A stretch of 64,000 nucleotides of DNA, from assembly GCA_000787465.1 (NCBI GenBank), contig JSYX01000023.1:28357-92356 (forward strand), in the 5' to 3' direction. The position numbers were made by a program, and so were the translations under genes. The stretch comes from Thermomucor indicae-seudaticae (Eukaryota > Mucoromycota > Mucoromycetes > Mucorales > Lichtheimiaceae). The notes under the pieces are model-generated. The model saw only the letters and a list, made by a program, of their open reading frames with translations, did no database searches and was not told where the DNA came from. This document shows, one piece after another, positions 56,801-64,000 of the stretch. Position 1 is the stretch's first letter, and each line of letters begins with the position of its first letter.

Positions 56801-58815
56801 CAAATAGGAAGAAGAATGATGCTGTATTAGCATGAAGATATCTAATCATCCATCCATAATTTACATCTCTCATAATCATAATTAAAGAGTTTAAGAAAAA
56901 AGGGAATGTTAAATTTTCTTAATTATTTAGAATAAGAATAAAATGTATACCGTCTCCATATACTTTATCTGTATCAATATATCTACTAACAGTTCTATTA
57001 CCTTTGAATCCTACAAACCATTGAATCCAATTAGAATCTAAATTATTAATATTAGAATTAAATATTAATTGATTCAATAGATTTTGATACTGAACTATTA
57101 TATACAGTTTTAAAGAATACAGAAACGGAAAATACGTAATATACAAGTAATTTAATCGTTATTACAAAGTTTCTTAAACCCTTTTTGGACTTTATCTTAG
57201 TAATTAACTTTCTGCGTAAAGTCTCTGAGGCTTAATTCCTGCTGGTTAATCAAATAAATTAGATTATTACCAATAAGGTACTAATAATTAAAGATACTCC
57301 CAGCATATAGCAGAATTTAAAGAACACATTTGAGAGAGTGTTATGTTCTACACTAATGAAAGCTAGATCAATATTTGGAGTATAGTGCCATTTGCGGTCA
57401 CATCAATTTAATTTATGAATTAGATAATTTATTGATTAAATTATCAATTTTTTATCTCTTTCAGAAGATCTTACAGTTTCTAATGATAAAACATTAACAA
57501 TTTGTAACCAAATAAAATATTGTAATTCTTTATAACCTAATAAAGGATAATTATTAAATTGTGAAACTAATTTTTCTAAAATATCAGCTCGAACAGTTAA
57601 TCTAAATTTTGATACTCCATTAGTCCCATGAATTACCTTACCAGCATTAAAATAATGTTGAATAGCAATTAAAACAAAGCTATCTTGTGTTCTTTGAGAC
57701 ACTTCCATTACTAAAGTATAATCTTTAACAGAAATATCATTTTTATTCTTTCTAGCCCCGCAGGGCGGGATTTAAACCGAGGGCAAGACCCCCCTGGTCT
57801 AGTTTTAGTAAAATAAGTGAAAGCCCCTTCACCTGCAATAAATCCAGATATCCAGAATAGATTTAAGTCAGGGTTATAGTCTAAAGTAGGACTTTCGAAA
57901 GTAACGTTAGGTAATGTTCCAAATTTAGATAAATTTGTTAATAACGTATCAGATAAAGGCTTATTTAACTTATTAGCTAAGGCTGATACTTTAAGGAATC
58001 CTATTAATTTAGTATGGGTTTTTCATTAATTATATTATAAATATTCACAAATATAGCAAAATGAGTTAATTTAGAAGTATGAAGAGGATATTTTTGAAAA
58101 TGATCAATAATCACAATTCATCTCTAGATCTAACTCTATAATGAGCTAGTTTATTACTTGTAGTAATTTTTCCTACCCCATTAAAAAAAGCTTGAATAGC
58201 TTTTAATGTCTCAATATCTCTAATATGTAAAGTAATATTAAAGCAAGGATTTTACAGTCCATCCAATAACTGTAAAATTAGATTTGCTAATAAACATAGA
58301 AAAACTTGATTTGGCATCACAGAAACCTGTTACCCACCAAGGATTTAAAACTGGTAAAGAATAAGGACTAGCTTGAACGTCAGACTTGTTCAAGTAAGTC
58401 CTTCTTTCTGGAACAAGACTTAGTAAAATATTTATATCTAGAGGATGAATAAGATCTTCTAAAACTTTTAAATGAAATAAATTCAATTAAATTGATGTGC
58501 ACTAGGACTATCTCTTCACTTTATAGTGTTTTACATATAGTCTCTGGGGTTATTCTAAATAACCTGCTAATTGTCCTAAAACAACTTATTATTACCATAA
58601 GGTAAAGTTGTATATAAGGACTTTTTAGCATATAGTAAAATTTTATAGCTACACACTTTGATAGCTAAAGTAACTCCAGTTACAATTTGGATTCCTAGAC
58701 ATAAAGCTAGTAAAGATCCAAAATTCCATGTGTAATTAAGATTTGAAGGTTGAGGTGAATCAATTACGTAACTATTAGCAATACTTAAGAGGGAATGACT
58801 CTTTAGTGTTTTCAT
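47866..58815 (-). CDS. cob: cytochrome b, eleven exons (proximal end exon)
   Basis: Haem-bearing core subunit of complex III. Exons (minus): 58815-58661, 57388-57343, 56876-56700, 55418-55386, 54456-54439, 52362-52302, 51133-51119, 50862-50612, 49634-49571, 48650-48451, 47994-47866; 1149 nt, 382 codons plus TAA. Exons 1-10 alone are 340 codons exactly. Blocks: [60 protein letters not shown] (across three junctions) and [25 protein letters not shown] quinol pocket (IVPEW at the exon 9 end). The proximal end exon gives [14 protein letters not shown]; a canonical distal end exon lies at 46832-46689. Small exons of 15, 18 and 33 nt are notable. Confidence 0.95.
47995..48450 (-). mobile_element. 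group I intron 10 of cob (short form; long form to 46833)
   Basis: Core directly after exon 10 (ATAATCAGCAAGAAAC, TTCAGAGACTATATG, GAGATAGTCCAAC). The repeat arm 48241-48263 follows the core. The short form ends at G 47995, the long form at G 46833, which the 23-bp stem would place next to the core. The long form contains the proximal end exon and the membrane-protein gene. Confidence 0.75.
48651..49570 (-). mobile_element. group I intron 9 of cob with decayed endonuclease
   Basis: Splits the Tyr codon of VPEWYLLPFY. Core at 49.4-49.56 kb; remnant gene 49.36-48.66 kb. Confidence 0.75.
48664..49362 (-). pseudogene. decayed LAGLIDADG-type endonuclease in cob intron 9
   Basis: Readable: [20 protein letters not shown] (from 49260), [38 protein letters not shown] and a C-terminal part that ends in a GC-palindrome insertion ([15 protein letters not shown]). 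Both TGA codons stand where Trp would be natural; a separate TAA near 48910 also breaks the frame. Confidence 0.7.
49635..50611 (-). mobile_element. group I intron 8 of cob
   Basis: Lies between PNKLG and HPDNY. Core blocks at 50.4-50.6 kb (CAATCAGCAGGAAACC, CTCAGAGACTACACGCGA) precede the endonuclease domain, all read in the exon 8 frame. Confidence 0.85.
49646..50611 (-). CDS. LAGLIDADG homing endonuclease fused to cob exon 8
   Basis: Intact frame continuous with exon 8 (378 codons from its internal Met). Motifs [14 protein letters not shown] (about residues 154-167) and [14 protein letters not shown] (about 262-275). It ends in a basic tail 11 codons before the splice site. Both motifs keep the catalytic acid. 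Probably functional, perhaps also as a maturase. Confidence 0.9.
   Translation of the reverse strand, partial: QTSGMAVQQCKLLNYDIAVCWDSLDRICTRNVSAILVPFSVKINSIVDQSAGNLRNFYSTKGSSETTRDISDLTLYKSNTNDVNDLNKDEDFNYWLAGLIDGDGTLSIYKSNAQVCEITLGEEDVKTLYKIKQRFHGSVLKRSKVKAYRWRVSKKLYVTDVINSINGKLLTDSKRAQLIKVCNKLNIEPIINNKISKNNSWFTGFFDAEGYFSIRNNYTLTISVSQKSKEILEEIQKVFGVGNIYYDKSWNGYNYVITDLQGIKTMLAYFEKYPLKTIKHPDFITIRRLVLFIERGYHLKNHPLKYRIDNLIKIFKNRKKI
50863..51118 (-). ncRNA. group I intron 7 of cob (no ORF)
   Basis: 256 nt between the 15-nt exon 7 and exon 8; core TAATCCGCAGGTTG, CTCAGAGACTATATATGAG. Confidence 0.85.
51134..52301 (-). mobile_element. group I intron 6 of cob with decayed LAGLIDADG gene
   Basis: Ribozyme at the 3' part (51.14-51.42 kb) with GAATTGCAAAGAA, CAATTTGCAGCGAAGC, CGTTCAACGACTAA and GATGACATAGTC, a close relative of atp9 intron 2. 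The 5' part (52.3-51.5 kb) has protein-like fragments of an endonuclease (a GDGYISI-like motif on the minus strand near 52.13 kb) with many stops. Confidence 0.75.
52780..53535 (-). pseudogene. decayed second LAGLIDADG-type endonuclease in cob intron 5
   Basis: Readable: [36 protein letters not shown] and [17 protein letters not shown], with stops and frame changes between. Same subfamily as its intact neighbour, arranged head to tail. Confidence 0.65.
53542..54438 (-). CDS. LAGLIDADG-type homing endonuclease fused to cob exon 5
   Basis: 303 codons, in frame with the 18-nt exon 5. Motifs of the second subfamily: [18 protein letters not shown] (about residues 64-81) and [17 protein letters not shown] (about 170-186). 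A GC-rich palindrome (about 54300-54360) is inserted in frame before RIGPHNQ, adding roughly [20 protein letters not shown]. No stop results, so the protein may still be made. Confidence 0.85.
   Translation of the reverse strand: MFVSQMVDLDNDLLILSNTLPFIKPKTRAGGSCSSAQYQYHQARAQKRIGPHNQDVISVIIGSMLGDSYAEKHGEGTRFTFQQEESNMEYLVWFHKFFAERGYCSDTKPKVSTRLSKNGKVRYLYRFRTFTFTSFDWIKESFYHNGVKIIPNNIGEYLTPLALAIWIQDNGCKTSAGLKIATNSFTLQEIEFLCKVLNDKYQLNLKPQSAGVPDKYIIYFPKNSMKTLSKLVKPYMIPSIRHKVESNVINNSNKYKIKKISLKTSIYKGSELKRHYSTINIRKRLSLTKKIKFQKTYD
54457..55385 (-). mobile_element. group I intron 4 of cob
   Basis: Between VLPWG and QMSLWG. Core at 55.19-55.38 kb (ATCAGCAGGAAGAT, CTCAGAGACTATACG); endonuclease gene follows. 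Confidence 0.8.
54460..55056 (-). CDS. LAGLIDADG-type endonuclease in cob intron 4 with an in-frame TGA
   Basis: From ATG 55056: [18 protein letters not shown] (first motif), then FLF-TGA-GLAS (54924-54922), and on to [17 protein letters not shown] and a basic end at 54460. The only interruption is the TGA; if read as Trp the 198-aa protein is complete, if read as stop only fragments result. Because tRNA-Trp here has anticodon CCA, its present activity is doubtful. Confidence 0.75.
55924..56699 (-). pseudogene. LAGLIDADG-type endonuclease of cob intron 3, first motif broken
   Basis: In frame with exon 3 as far as [12 protein letters not shown], then a frame change. The first motif, [10 protein letters not shown], is followed by TAG. 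From ATG 56541 a clean 205-codon frame holds the rest, including [19 protein letters not shown] and the end [15 protein letters not shown] 49-nt type GC palindrome (56284-56334) is inserted in frame, giving [16 protein letters not shown] between TYTYT and LNFIYD. Without the first motif it is probably inactive. Confidence 0.75.
56284..56334. repeat. GC-rich palindromic element inside an endonuclease frame
   Basis: Inverted copy, with one extra base, of the elements at 7071-7119 and 59032-59080. It keeps the reading frame of the host gene. Confidence 0.85.
56877..57342 (-). mobile_element. group I intron 2 of cob
   Basis: 466 nt between SVEH and IMRDVNYG. Core at 57.2-57.32 kb (TAACCAGCAGGAATT, CTCAGAGACTTTACGC). 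Contains only a stub of a LAGLIDADG gene (57146-56919: [13 protein letters not shown]). Confidence 0.75.
57389..58660 (-). mobile_element. group I intron 1 of cob with decayed LAGLIDADG gene
   Basis: Splits the Met codon (AT|G) of LAMHYTPNI. Core at 58.49-58.64 kb (ACAATTAGCAGGTTA, CCCCAGAGACTATATG). Confidence 0.8.
57436..58486 (-). pseudogene. decayed LAGLIDADG endonuclease in cob intron 1
   Basis: First motif degraded but recognisable ([18 protein letters not shown], near 58.3 kb). The second, [12 protein letters not shown], is near 57.85 kb and is followed by a GC palindrome (57.76-57.80 kb). The C-terminal part from 57708 is clean ([35 protein letters not shown]). Several stops between. 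Confidence 0.7.
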
Positions 58816-61157
58816 TAAAATATGAATTATTATAGGCAGATAAAAGGAAAACCTTAAATTACCGAAAATTACATTTAATTGAAATCACAATTGATTCACT
58901 TTGATAAACTTAATTATTAAAAACGTGTAAAACGCAGAACCATTAGACAAAGCCTTAATTCAAAAAATTTTTCTCGAACAAGAGAAATCGGGAGCTAGTT
59001 TTAACAAACTTGTTTTGTTAAAACGTTTTAACTAGTCCCGGAGGGACTTACCCGAACGGGACAAGCCCGTCCGGGCTAGTCTTGACAGAGCAAGTTTGTC
59101 TCAAAGGACAAACCTGAAGGTAGATTAAAATAAATAATTTAACCTTTAATTATTCTACCCTACAGAGATCTAGTATAATAAACCGCTCTAGATATCCATT
59201 TGTTTTTCTTTTCAGATAAAATATAGCCAAAAGGTTCATTTGTCTAATTTCAAAGAAAAGAAAAATACCTAAGCCCTCGGGTAGTAGTTCCTAGGCTACC
59301 TCTAGTTATCGACGGCGAAGATACCGATAATACAAAAATAAAATTTTATAATTTCTGCCTCAAATGAAGGCAGGAAATTATGTATTGCGGAAATAGAGAA
59401 AGTATATTAGTTTAAATATTCAAACCAGAATTTTTATCTTAAACTCCTTAAGTTTTACTGAAGTACATTAGGATAAAATTAAAGCTAGAATATTAATATA
59501 AATAAATTATAGGCTATTAATAACTTTCTCTTACTTATATTTATGTATTTAATAGAATAATCTAAGCTTCAATATCACTTCGATGTTCCGCAGGGCTAAT
59601 AAACAAAATTTTCCCTAGAAGTTCTATTTTTATTTTATAAAACGGAAACTTCCTATTTAATGAGATAATAAACATTATCTATCTATTTAATAATTAATTA
59701 AATATAAAGAATTTTGGAAAACTATTACAAATCTAGCCCCGGGGCTAGTAAGGATGTTTACCAGAATAACCGGTAAGGTTGATGCCTGTTCACTTGTAAT
59801 AATAATAAAAGTTATACAAATTAATTTATACATTATGACTTATTGATACCTAATTATATAATTAATAACCTTTACTTATTTTTATTTTTAAAATTTATAG
59901 AAGAAACTATTTAAAATATTTTAATTTAAAAGTCTTATGTTTTGCCAAATTAGTCTAGTTTTATTAAAATTTATTGGGCTGTAAGTTCTAAGGAAATTTT
60001 GGATTAATTTAAAATAAAATAGTAATATTATAACCCATAGAATTAGTATACCGGGTAATTGAACCCTAGTCCCAGACTCACCCGAAAGAACAAGCTCCTC
60101 CGGGATATAATATTTAAAAATGGTAAATTTATAAATTTTGCCCAGTGGGAGCCCAGGCTTTGACCAGCTCTGCCTCCGAGGCAAAATAAGTATATTCTAA
60201 TAACAGTTTTCTAATAACATTATAAATTTAATTTATAAATCTTAATTTTAAAATTTATCTAATTAATATAACAATGTAATTAGTATTAATGAATATAAAT
60301 TTTTATTTGTTTATTAGCGGAGGTATTGCCCACTACGATGACAAATTAAGGTAATATGCCAAATTCAGTTTAAAAGATTAGATGTTGGTAACTAGAATCC
60401 TTTTTCAATCAACTATTTCCAAAATAAAGAATTTTGTCTATAGTCATAATAAATCTTAAGTAGTAATATATTTTTGGGATTTAATAAGTTTGTTATATTA
60501 TATAGTTAGAAAAATATTCAAACATAAACAAATTTAAAGTATCTATAAATTAAAATTCCACCCAGGTCTAATTTACAAAATTTAAAATATTATTATAAAT
60601 TATTCAAAAAAGATTGAAATTAGAAAAAACAAGTATTGAATTTGTTTTATCCGATTTGTATTTATTAAATTTTACCATTAAATTTTTAATAAATAGATTA
60701 CTTTTTTATTATTCCATCAGACCCTTATCTTAAATTTTTAAAATAATTAATTAACCAGTCCTTATGAGACAAGAAAATAATATCACTTAGATTAGGATTA
60801 ACTAAAATAAAAAGTAAATAATCTTAACCGAAGGTTAAGACCTTTTGGTATTATCTTTATTTTAAATTCAATTCGGATAAAGCTATTTGAAAAAATATTC
60901 TTTGAATATTTATCCAAATATCCCGGGGTAAAACCCGGGATATTAGAGCTTTGGTCTTTTTAATAAATAATTTATACAGGTTAAGTTATAAAAACTTATT
61001 CTATAAATAAGTCAATGTTAAAAAGTTACTTTAAATTTATTAGACTAATTTTATCAAATTAATTTAACTTAATGTTTATTTATTTAAATAAAAAGCCCCG
61101 GAGGGGACCTCCAGTACCTCCGGGTTACCTGGGCTAGCTTGGGGGTTAAAATTAAAG
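58816..61157. other. spacer upstream of cob, no gene recognised
   Basis: AT-rich with GC palindromes at 58.99-59.11 kb (including the 49-nt element 59032-59080), 59.74-59.75 kb and 60.06-60.18 kb, and 60.92-60.95 kb. A promoter-like ATATAAGTA lies at 59540-59532 (minus). The stretch TTGATGCCTGTTCACTT (about 59780) faintly recalls a conserved part of large-subunit rRNA, but no further rRNA sequence surrounds it. Confidence 0.5.
59032..59080. repeat. GC-rich palindromic element, 49 nt
   Basis: Identical to 7071-7119. It is flanked by TTAAAAC and CTTGACAGAGCAAG palindromes, so several families are stacked here. Confidence 0.85.
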
Positions 61158-61240
61158 TTAGACCATTTAGTTTCCTGCTGGAACTATCAGTACTTATAGA
61201 ATCCACCACGTAAAGGTAGGTCAATTGGACTCCAAGAAGG
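61158..61240 (-). promoter_or_regulatory. conserved 3' element downstream of atp8
   Basis: GGAGTCCA / GGATTCTATAAG arms around ACCTACCTTTACGTGG, then a hairpin with CTGATAG and CAGCAG and GGAAACTAAATGGTC. It lies about 145 nt after the stop, farther than in other genes. Confidence 0.55.
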
Positions 61241-61384
61241 GTAGTAATAATTTTATTTTAAAAATTTGAATTTAATTTTTAAATAACTTAAAAATTAAAT
61301 TCAAAACCTAATTCTAGAAAGTACTTCATAAATTAGATTTTTAAATATCATATTAAACCCCAAATTTTAAAAATTTTTAATTAA

Positions 61385-61531
61385 CTATTTAGATGCTAAG
61401 AACATTCGAGATAATTGTACTAACATAAAGTTAGGTAAAATAAATTTAGATACTACATATAATAAAACCATAAGAAGAAGGAATGCAAATGATACTTGGT
61501 TAAGGAAATAAAAAGGTACTAATTGTGGCAT
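61385..61531 (-). CDS. atp8: ATP synthase subunit 8
   Basis: 48 aa, one transmembrane helix, part of the membrane stator of ATP synthase. Begins with the family signature [20 protein letters not shown] and ends in a short basic tail ([12 protein letters not shown]); stop TAG. No intron. No atp6 is seen nearby in this window. Confidence 0.95.
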   Translation of the reverse strand: MPQLVPFYFLNQVSFAFLLLMVLLYVVSKFILPNFMLVQLSRMFLASK

Positions 61532-64000
61532 AATATAATTATTATATTTATTGGTTAAAGGAAAATTAAGAATAAGTAAATCTGAAGACTAAAAAGCCCA
61601 AGGCTACCAAGAATATGGCTATAAATTCTATAATTCTAAATAAAAATTTGTTATTACTTTTGCTCTTGGTCTTTGCTCTGGTTGGTTACCTGTAACTTCA
61701 CCTTGGAATGAGGTAATATTAATTAAAATAATGTGATATTAAATAATTAAAAAATAATTTGTTCTTCAATAACATGCTGAGTGTATATTTTTTTAGATAT
61801 CAAAATAAATATATTCTGTCTCCCAAAGGAAGTGGAACCTATACCAAGAAGTAGTTTCTTTTAATTAAAAAATTTATCAATAATAATTTAGTTTTTCAGG
61901 CCAAGGTCTTATATCCTATGAAGACGAGCTATGTTTTACTTTGGACTAGTTTTGTTAAAATTTTAACAAAACAAGTCCCGATGGGACTTGTTCCCGGAGG
62001 GGAATGTTCCCGAAGGGAACAAGTGTAATAATGAATATATAAGGTAAAAGTTTTAACAAATTCCTAAGTTAATTAAAAAGAATCTAACTTTTATTAAATA
62101 AAATGGATAATAAATTTATTATCAAAATATAATTAAGTTTAATTTTTCTTATACCTAAGCTAGGCTAAGTTTTCTTGGTTACAACAATAATAAACCTTAT
62201 TAAACATTAAAAATAAAGTTTATCTTTGTTACAAGAAATATAATACTAACCCCGAACGGGACAAGCTCGCCGGGCTAGATAAATATTTTCTTAATATCAG
62301 GTATCTTAACTAGAAATTTATCTTTTGTTATGCAAGATAAATCTATTTTTATTATGCCGTAAGAATAACTTAAAATTTTTTATAACTTACCTGTTAGGTA
62401 TGTCCTTAATAAATTATAAATTTAAAAATAAAAATATTTAACTTAGGCAAACCTTAGAAACTTCAAATAAATTTGATAAATCTTAGGACGAGTGTCGAAG
62501 AGGATGTATTGCTACCCGCCTAAAATTAATTTTTATTTTATTACTCATAATTAAGCTCCATCATAGGCAGTACTTTATTTATTTAATTTAGTAATAGAAT
62601 TCTAATTCGAATTAATTAATTATTCGAGTAACCAAGGGATTTAATAAAACTTTTTAGTTTAAAATATTCCACTAGGTATATCTTTTAAATTTATTAAAAA
62701 GGACATAATGAAACATTATGTCCCTCTGAGGCAGACTGGACTTTTATTTAAAATAGCCCGGGATAAGACCTGGAAGCTCAGGAATATGATATGCCTATTT
62801 TTGTGACTCTTATTAGTGAAACATCGAATTTATATTCATATCAAGAACAAGAATTTGCTCCAGTTCTTAATTAGAATAATAAAATTATTTTATTAAATTA
62901 AGGGGAGAAATAATTAACAAAGTAGGTAGATTAGAAGAATACTTTAGGAAGAAGATTACACCAAATAATGATTTTAAACTTAAACTTGAAATAGATTGAG
63001 ATTATTACCTTTATAAATTATTATGTAAGATCAAAGTTAAAAATGAAATTTTTAAAATGAAATATTATTTAAAATGAATAAATTCTAATTATTACAAAAA
63101 TTAACTTCTGACCAAAGATCTTATGTTATGAAGGGCGAACTTCCAACTTTTGTAAAAGCTGAGGGCCTACGACACTTTTCTAGAATAAATCCCATTTTTA
63201 TAAAAACAAGATTTATTCATAAATTATTAATTTTTATATACTGCAAGAGCTTTTAACTTCGCAATTAATATAAAGGATTTATTCTTATAATTAAATGATT
63301 TAAAATTATTAAATTTGAGGATGGACGAAGCCTGTCTCTTATCAAGTGCTTTCGGAACTTTATTACTTTTTCTTAATAAAATAGATTAGCCTAGCATATC
63401 TGTATGATTCAAATTGAAAAGTATTCTTGACCAATAATTTAATATTTATTTACTTTAATAATTATTTAAAATTTTAATTAAAAAGGTTTATTATTTAATA
63501 TTGCTAGCTATATAAATATTATTTTTCTAATAGTTGTAAAAATAATTAATAGTAATGAAAAATTAAATACTGTAGCATATTATCTAAGTGTAATAACTAT
63601 TATTTATGTATATCAATTTTGGATTTATAAAATAAGATTAAATTTTATTTAGATTAGATTTATTTTTTATAAGTAAAGAGTTAAATACGACTTTATTTGT
63701 ACTTATATTTAACTTATTTCCCACCTAATTCTAGTGTCCAGTGGAGCTTAACTCAAGTTTAATCAATCTTATGAGAAATTTATTTAATTAAACAAATCGT
63801 TTAATTCTTTTTAAAACAAGCGATGCCCACACGCCAAGCGTGTGGGCAAAAGTTAAGCCTTAAGTCTAATTTGTTAAAACTTGCTCTGTCGAGCTTGTCT
63901 TGACAGAGCAAGTATGTAAAAACTAGTTTTTACATACTTGCCCCCAAATAAGAGAAACTTGTATTGTCATACTAGATTTTAAGGTAGGGTATTAAAAAGA
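61532..64000. other. AT-rich end of the window, no recognised gene
   Basis: Contains GC and TTAAAAC palindromes (61.94-62.02, 62.25 and 63.88-63.95 kb), a 10-bp hairpin at 62702-62724 (GGACATAATG/CATTATGTCC) and a hairpin at 63826-63848 (TGCCCACACGC/GCGTGTGGGCA). Two short plus-strand frames near 62.79-62.87 kb (MPIFVTLISETSNLYSYQEQ) and 62.93-63.06 kb look like broken coding sequence of unknown kind. The phrase GACCAAAGATCTTATGTTATG near 63.1 kb is loosely repeated near 61.9 kb (quoted in part: CCAAAGATCTTATGTTATG). Confidence 0.4.

Noticed and set aside
60030..60110. tRNA-like T arm (GGGTTCAATTACCC, minus strand)
   Set aside because: No acceptor, D or anticodon arm can be formed around it; it is a drifted GC palindrome.
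59921..60184. 87-codon minus-strand frame
   Set aside because: Crosses GC palindromes and AT-rich spacer; no recognisable domain or conserved neighbour.

Overview
The window is part of a large fungal mitochondrial genome, most likely from a basidiomycete (class Agaricomycetes inferred, species not identified). The evidence is AT-rich DNA dotted with GC-rich palindromes, intact respiratory genes of fungal type (atp8, atp9, cob, cox1, nad4, nad4L, nad5), a small-subunit rRNA, twelve tRNAs, a mitochondrial RNase P RNA, and about 30 group I introns. I rebuilt every exon from the rule that a group I 5' exon ends in T and the intron ends in G. All six spliced genes come out in frame: cox1 528 aa in 12 exons, nad5 657 aa in 5, nad4 475 aa in 2, cob 382 aa in 11, nad4L 93 or 88 aa in 2, atp9 in 4.

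Layout. 1-1.3 kb: a decayed GIY-YIG endonuclease gene. 1.5-6.4 kb (+): trnG, atp9 with three small introns, a GIY-YIG gene and a membrane-protein gene (orf323). 6.4-8.2 kb: decayed relatives of orf323. 8.5-9.9 kb (-): rns. 10.3-25.7 kb (-): cox1, with endonucleases in most introns and membrane-protein genes in two. 25.9-32.7 kb (-): nad5 and nad4L, overlapping by one base. 33.2-38.4 kb: ten tRNAs and the RNase P RNA. 38.5-42.3 kb (-): nad4. 43.2 kb: trnE. 44.3-58.8 kb (-): cob and its unusual 3' region. 61.4 kb (-): atp8. The last 2.5 kb is AT-rich DNA without a recognisable gene.

How it works together. The proteins belong to respiratory complexes I, III, IV and V; rns and the tRNAs serve translation; rnpB should trim tRNA 5' ends. 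The rest is selfish or accessory: ribozyme introns, two endonuclease superfamilies in all stages of decay, a multicopy family of unidentified membrane proteins, and GC-rich palindromes that insert even inside reading frames.

Most notable observations. (1) In nad4L and in cob the last intron contains, in a loop closed by a long perfect inverted repeat, an extra terminal exon with its own 3' splice site plus an ORF; the original terminal exon lies beyond, so each gene has two possible C-termini. (2) An unidentified four-helix membrane-protein family is present in at least five recognisable copies plus fragments. (3) A structured element recurs just 3' of mRNA-coding units, with compensating base changes. 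(4) tRNA-Trp has anticodon CCA and the core genes lack in-frame TGA, while several endonuclease remnants carry TGA where Trp is expected.
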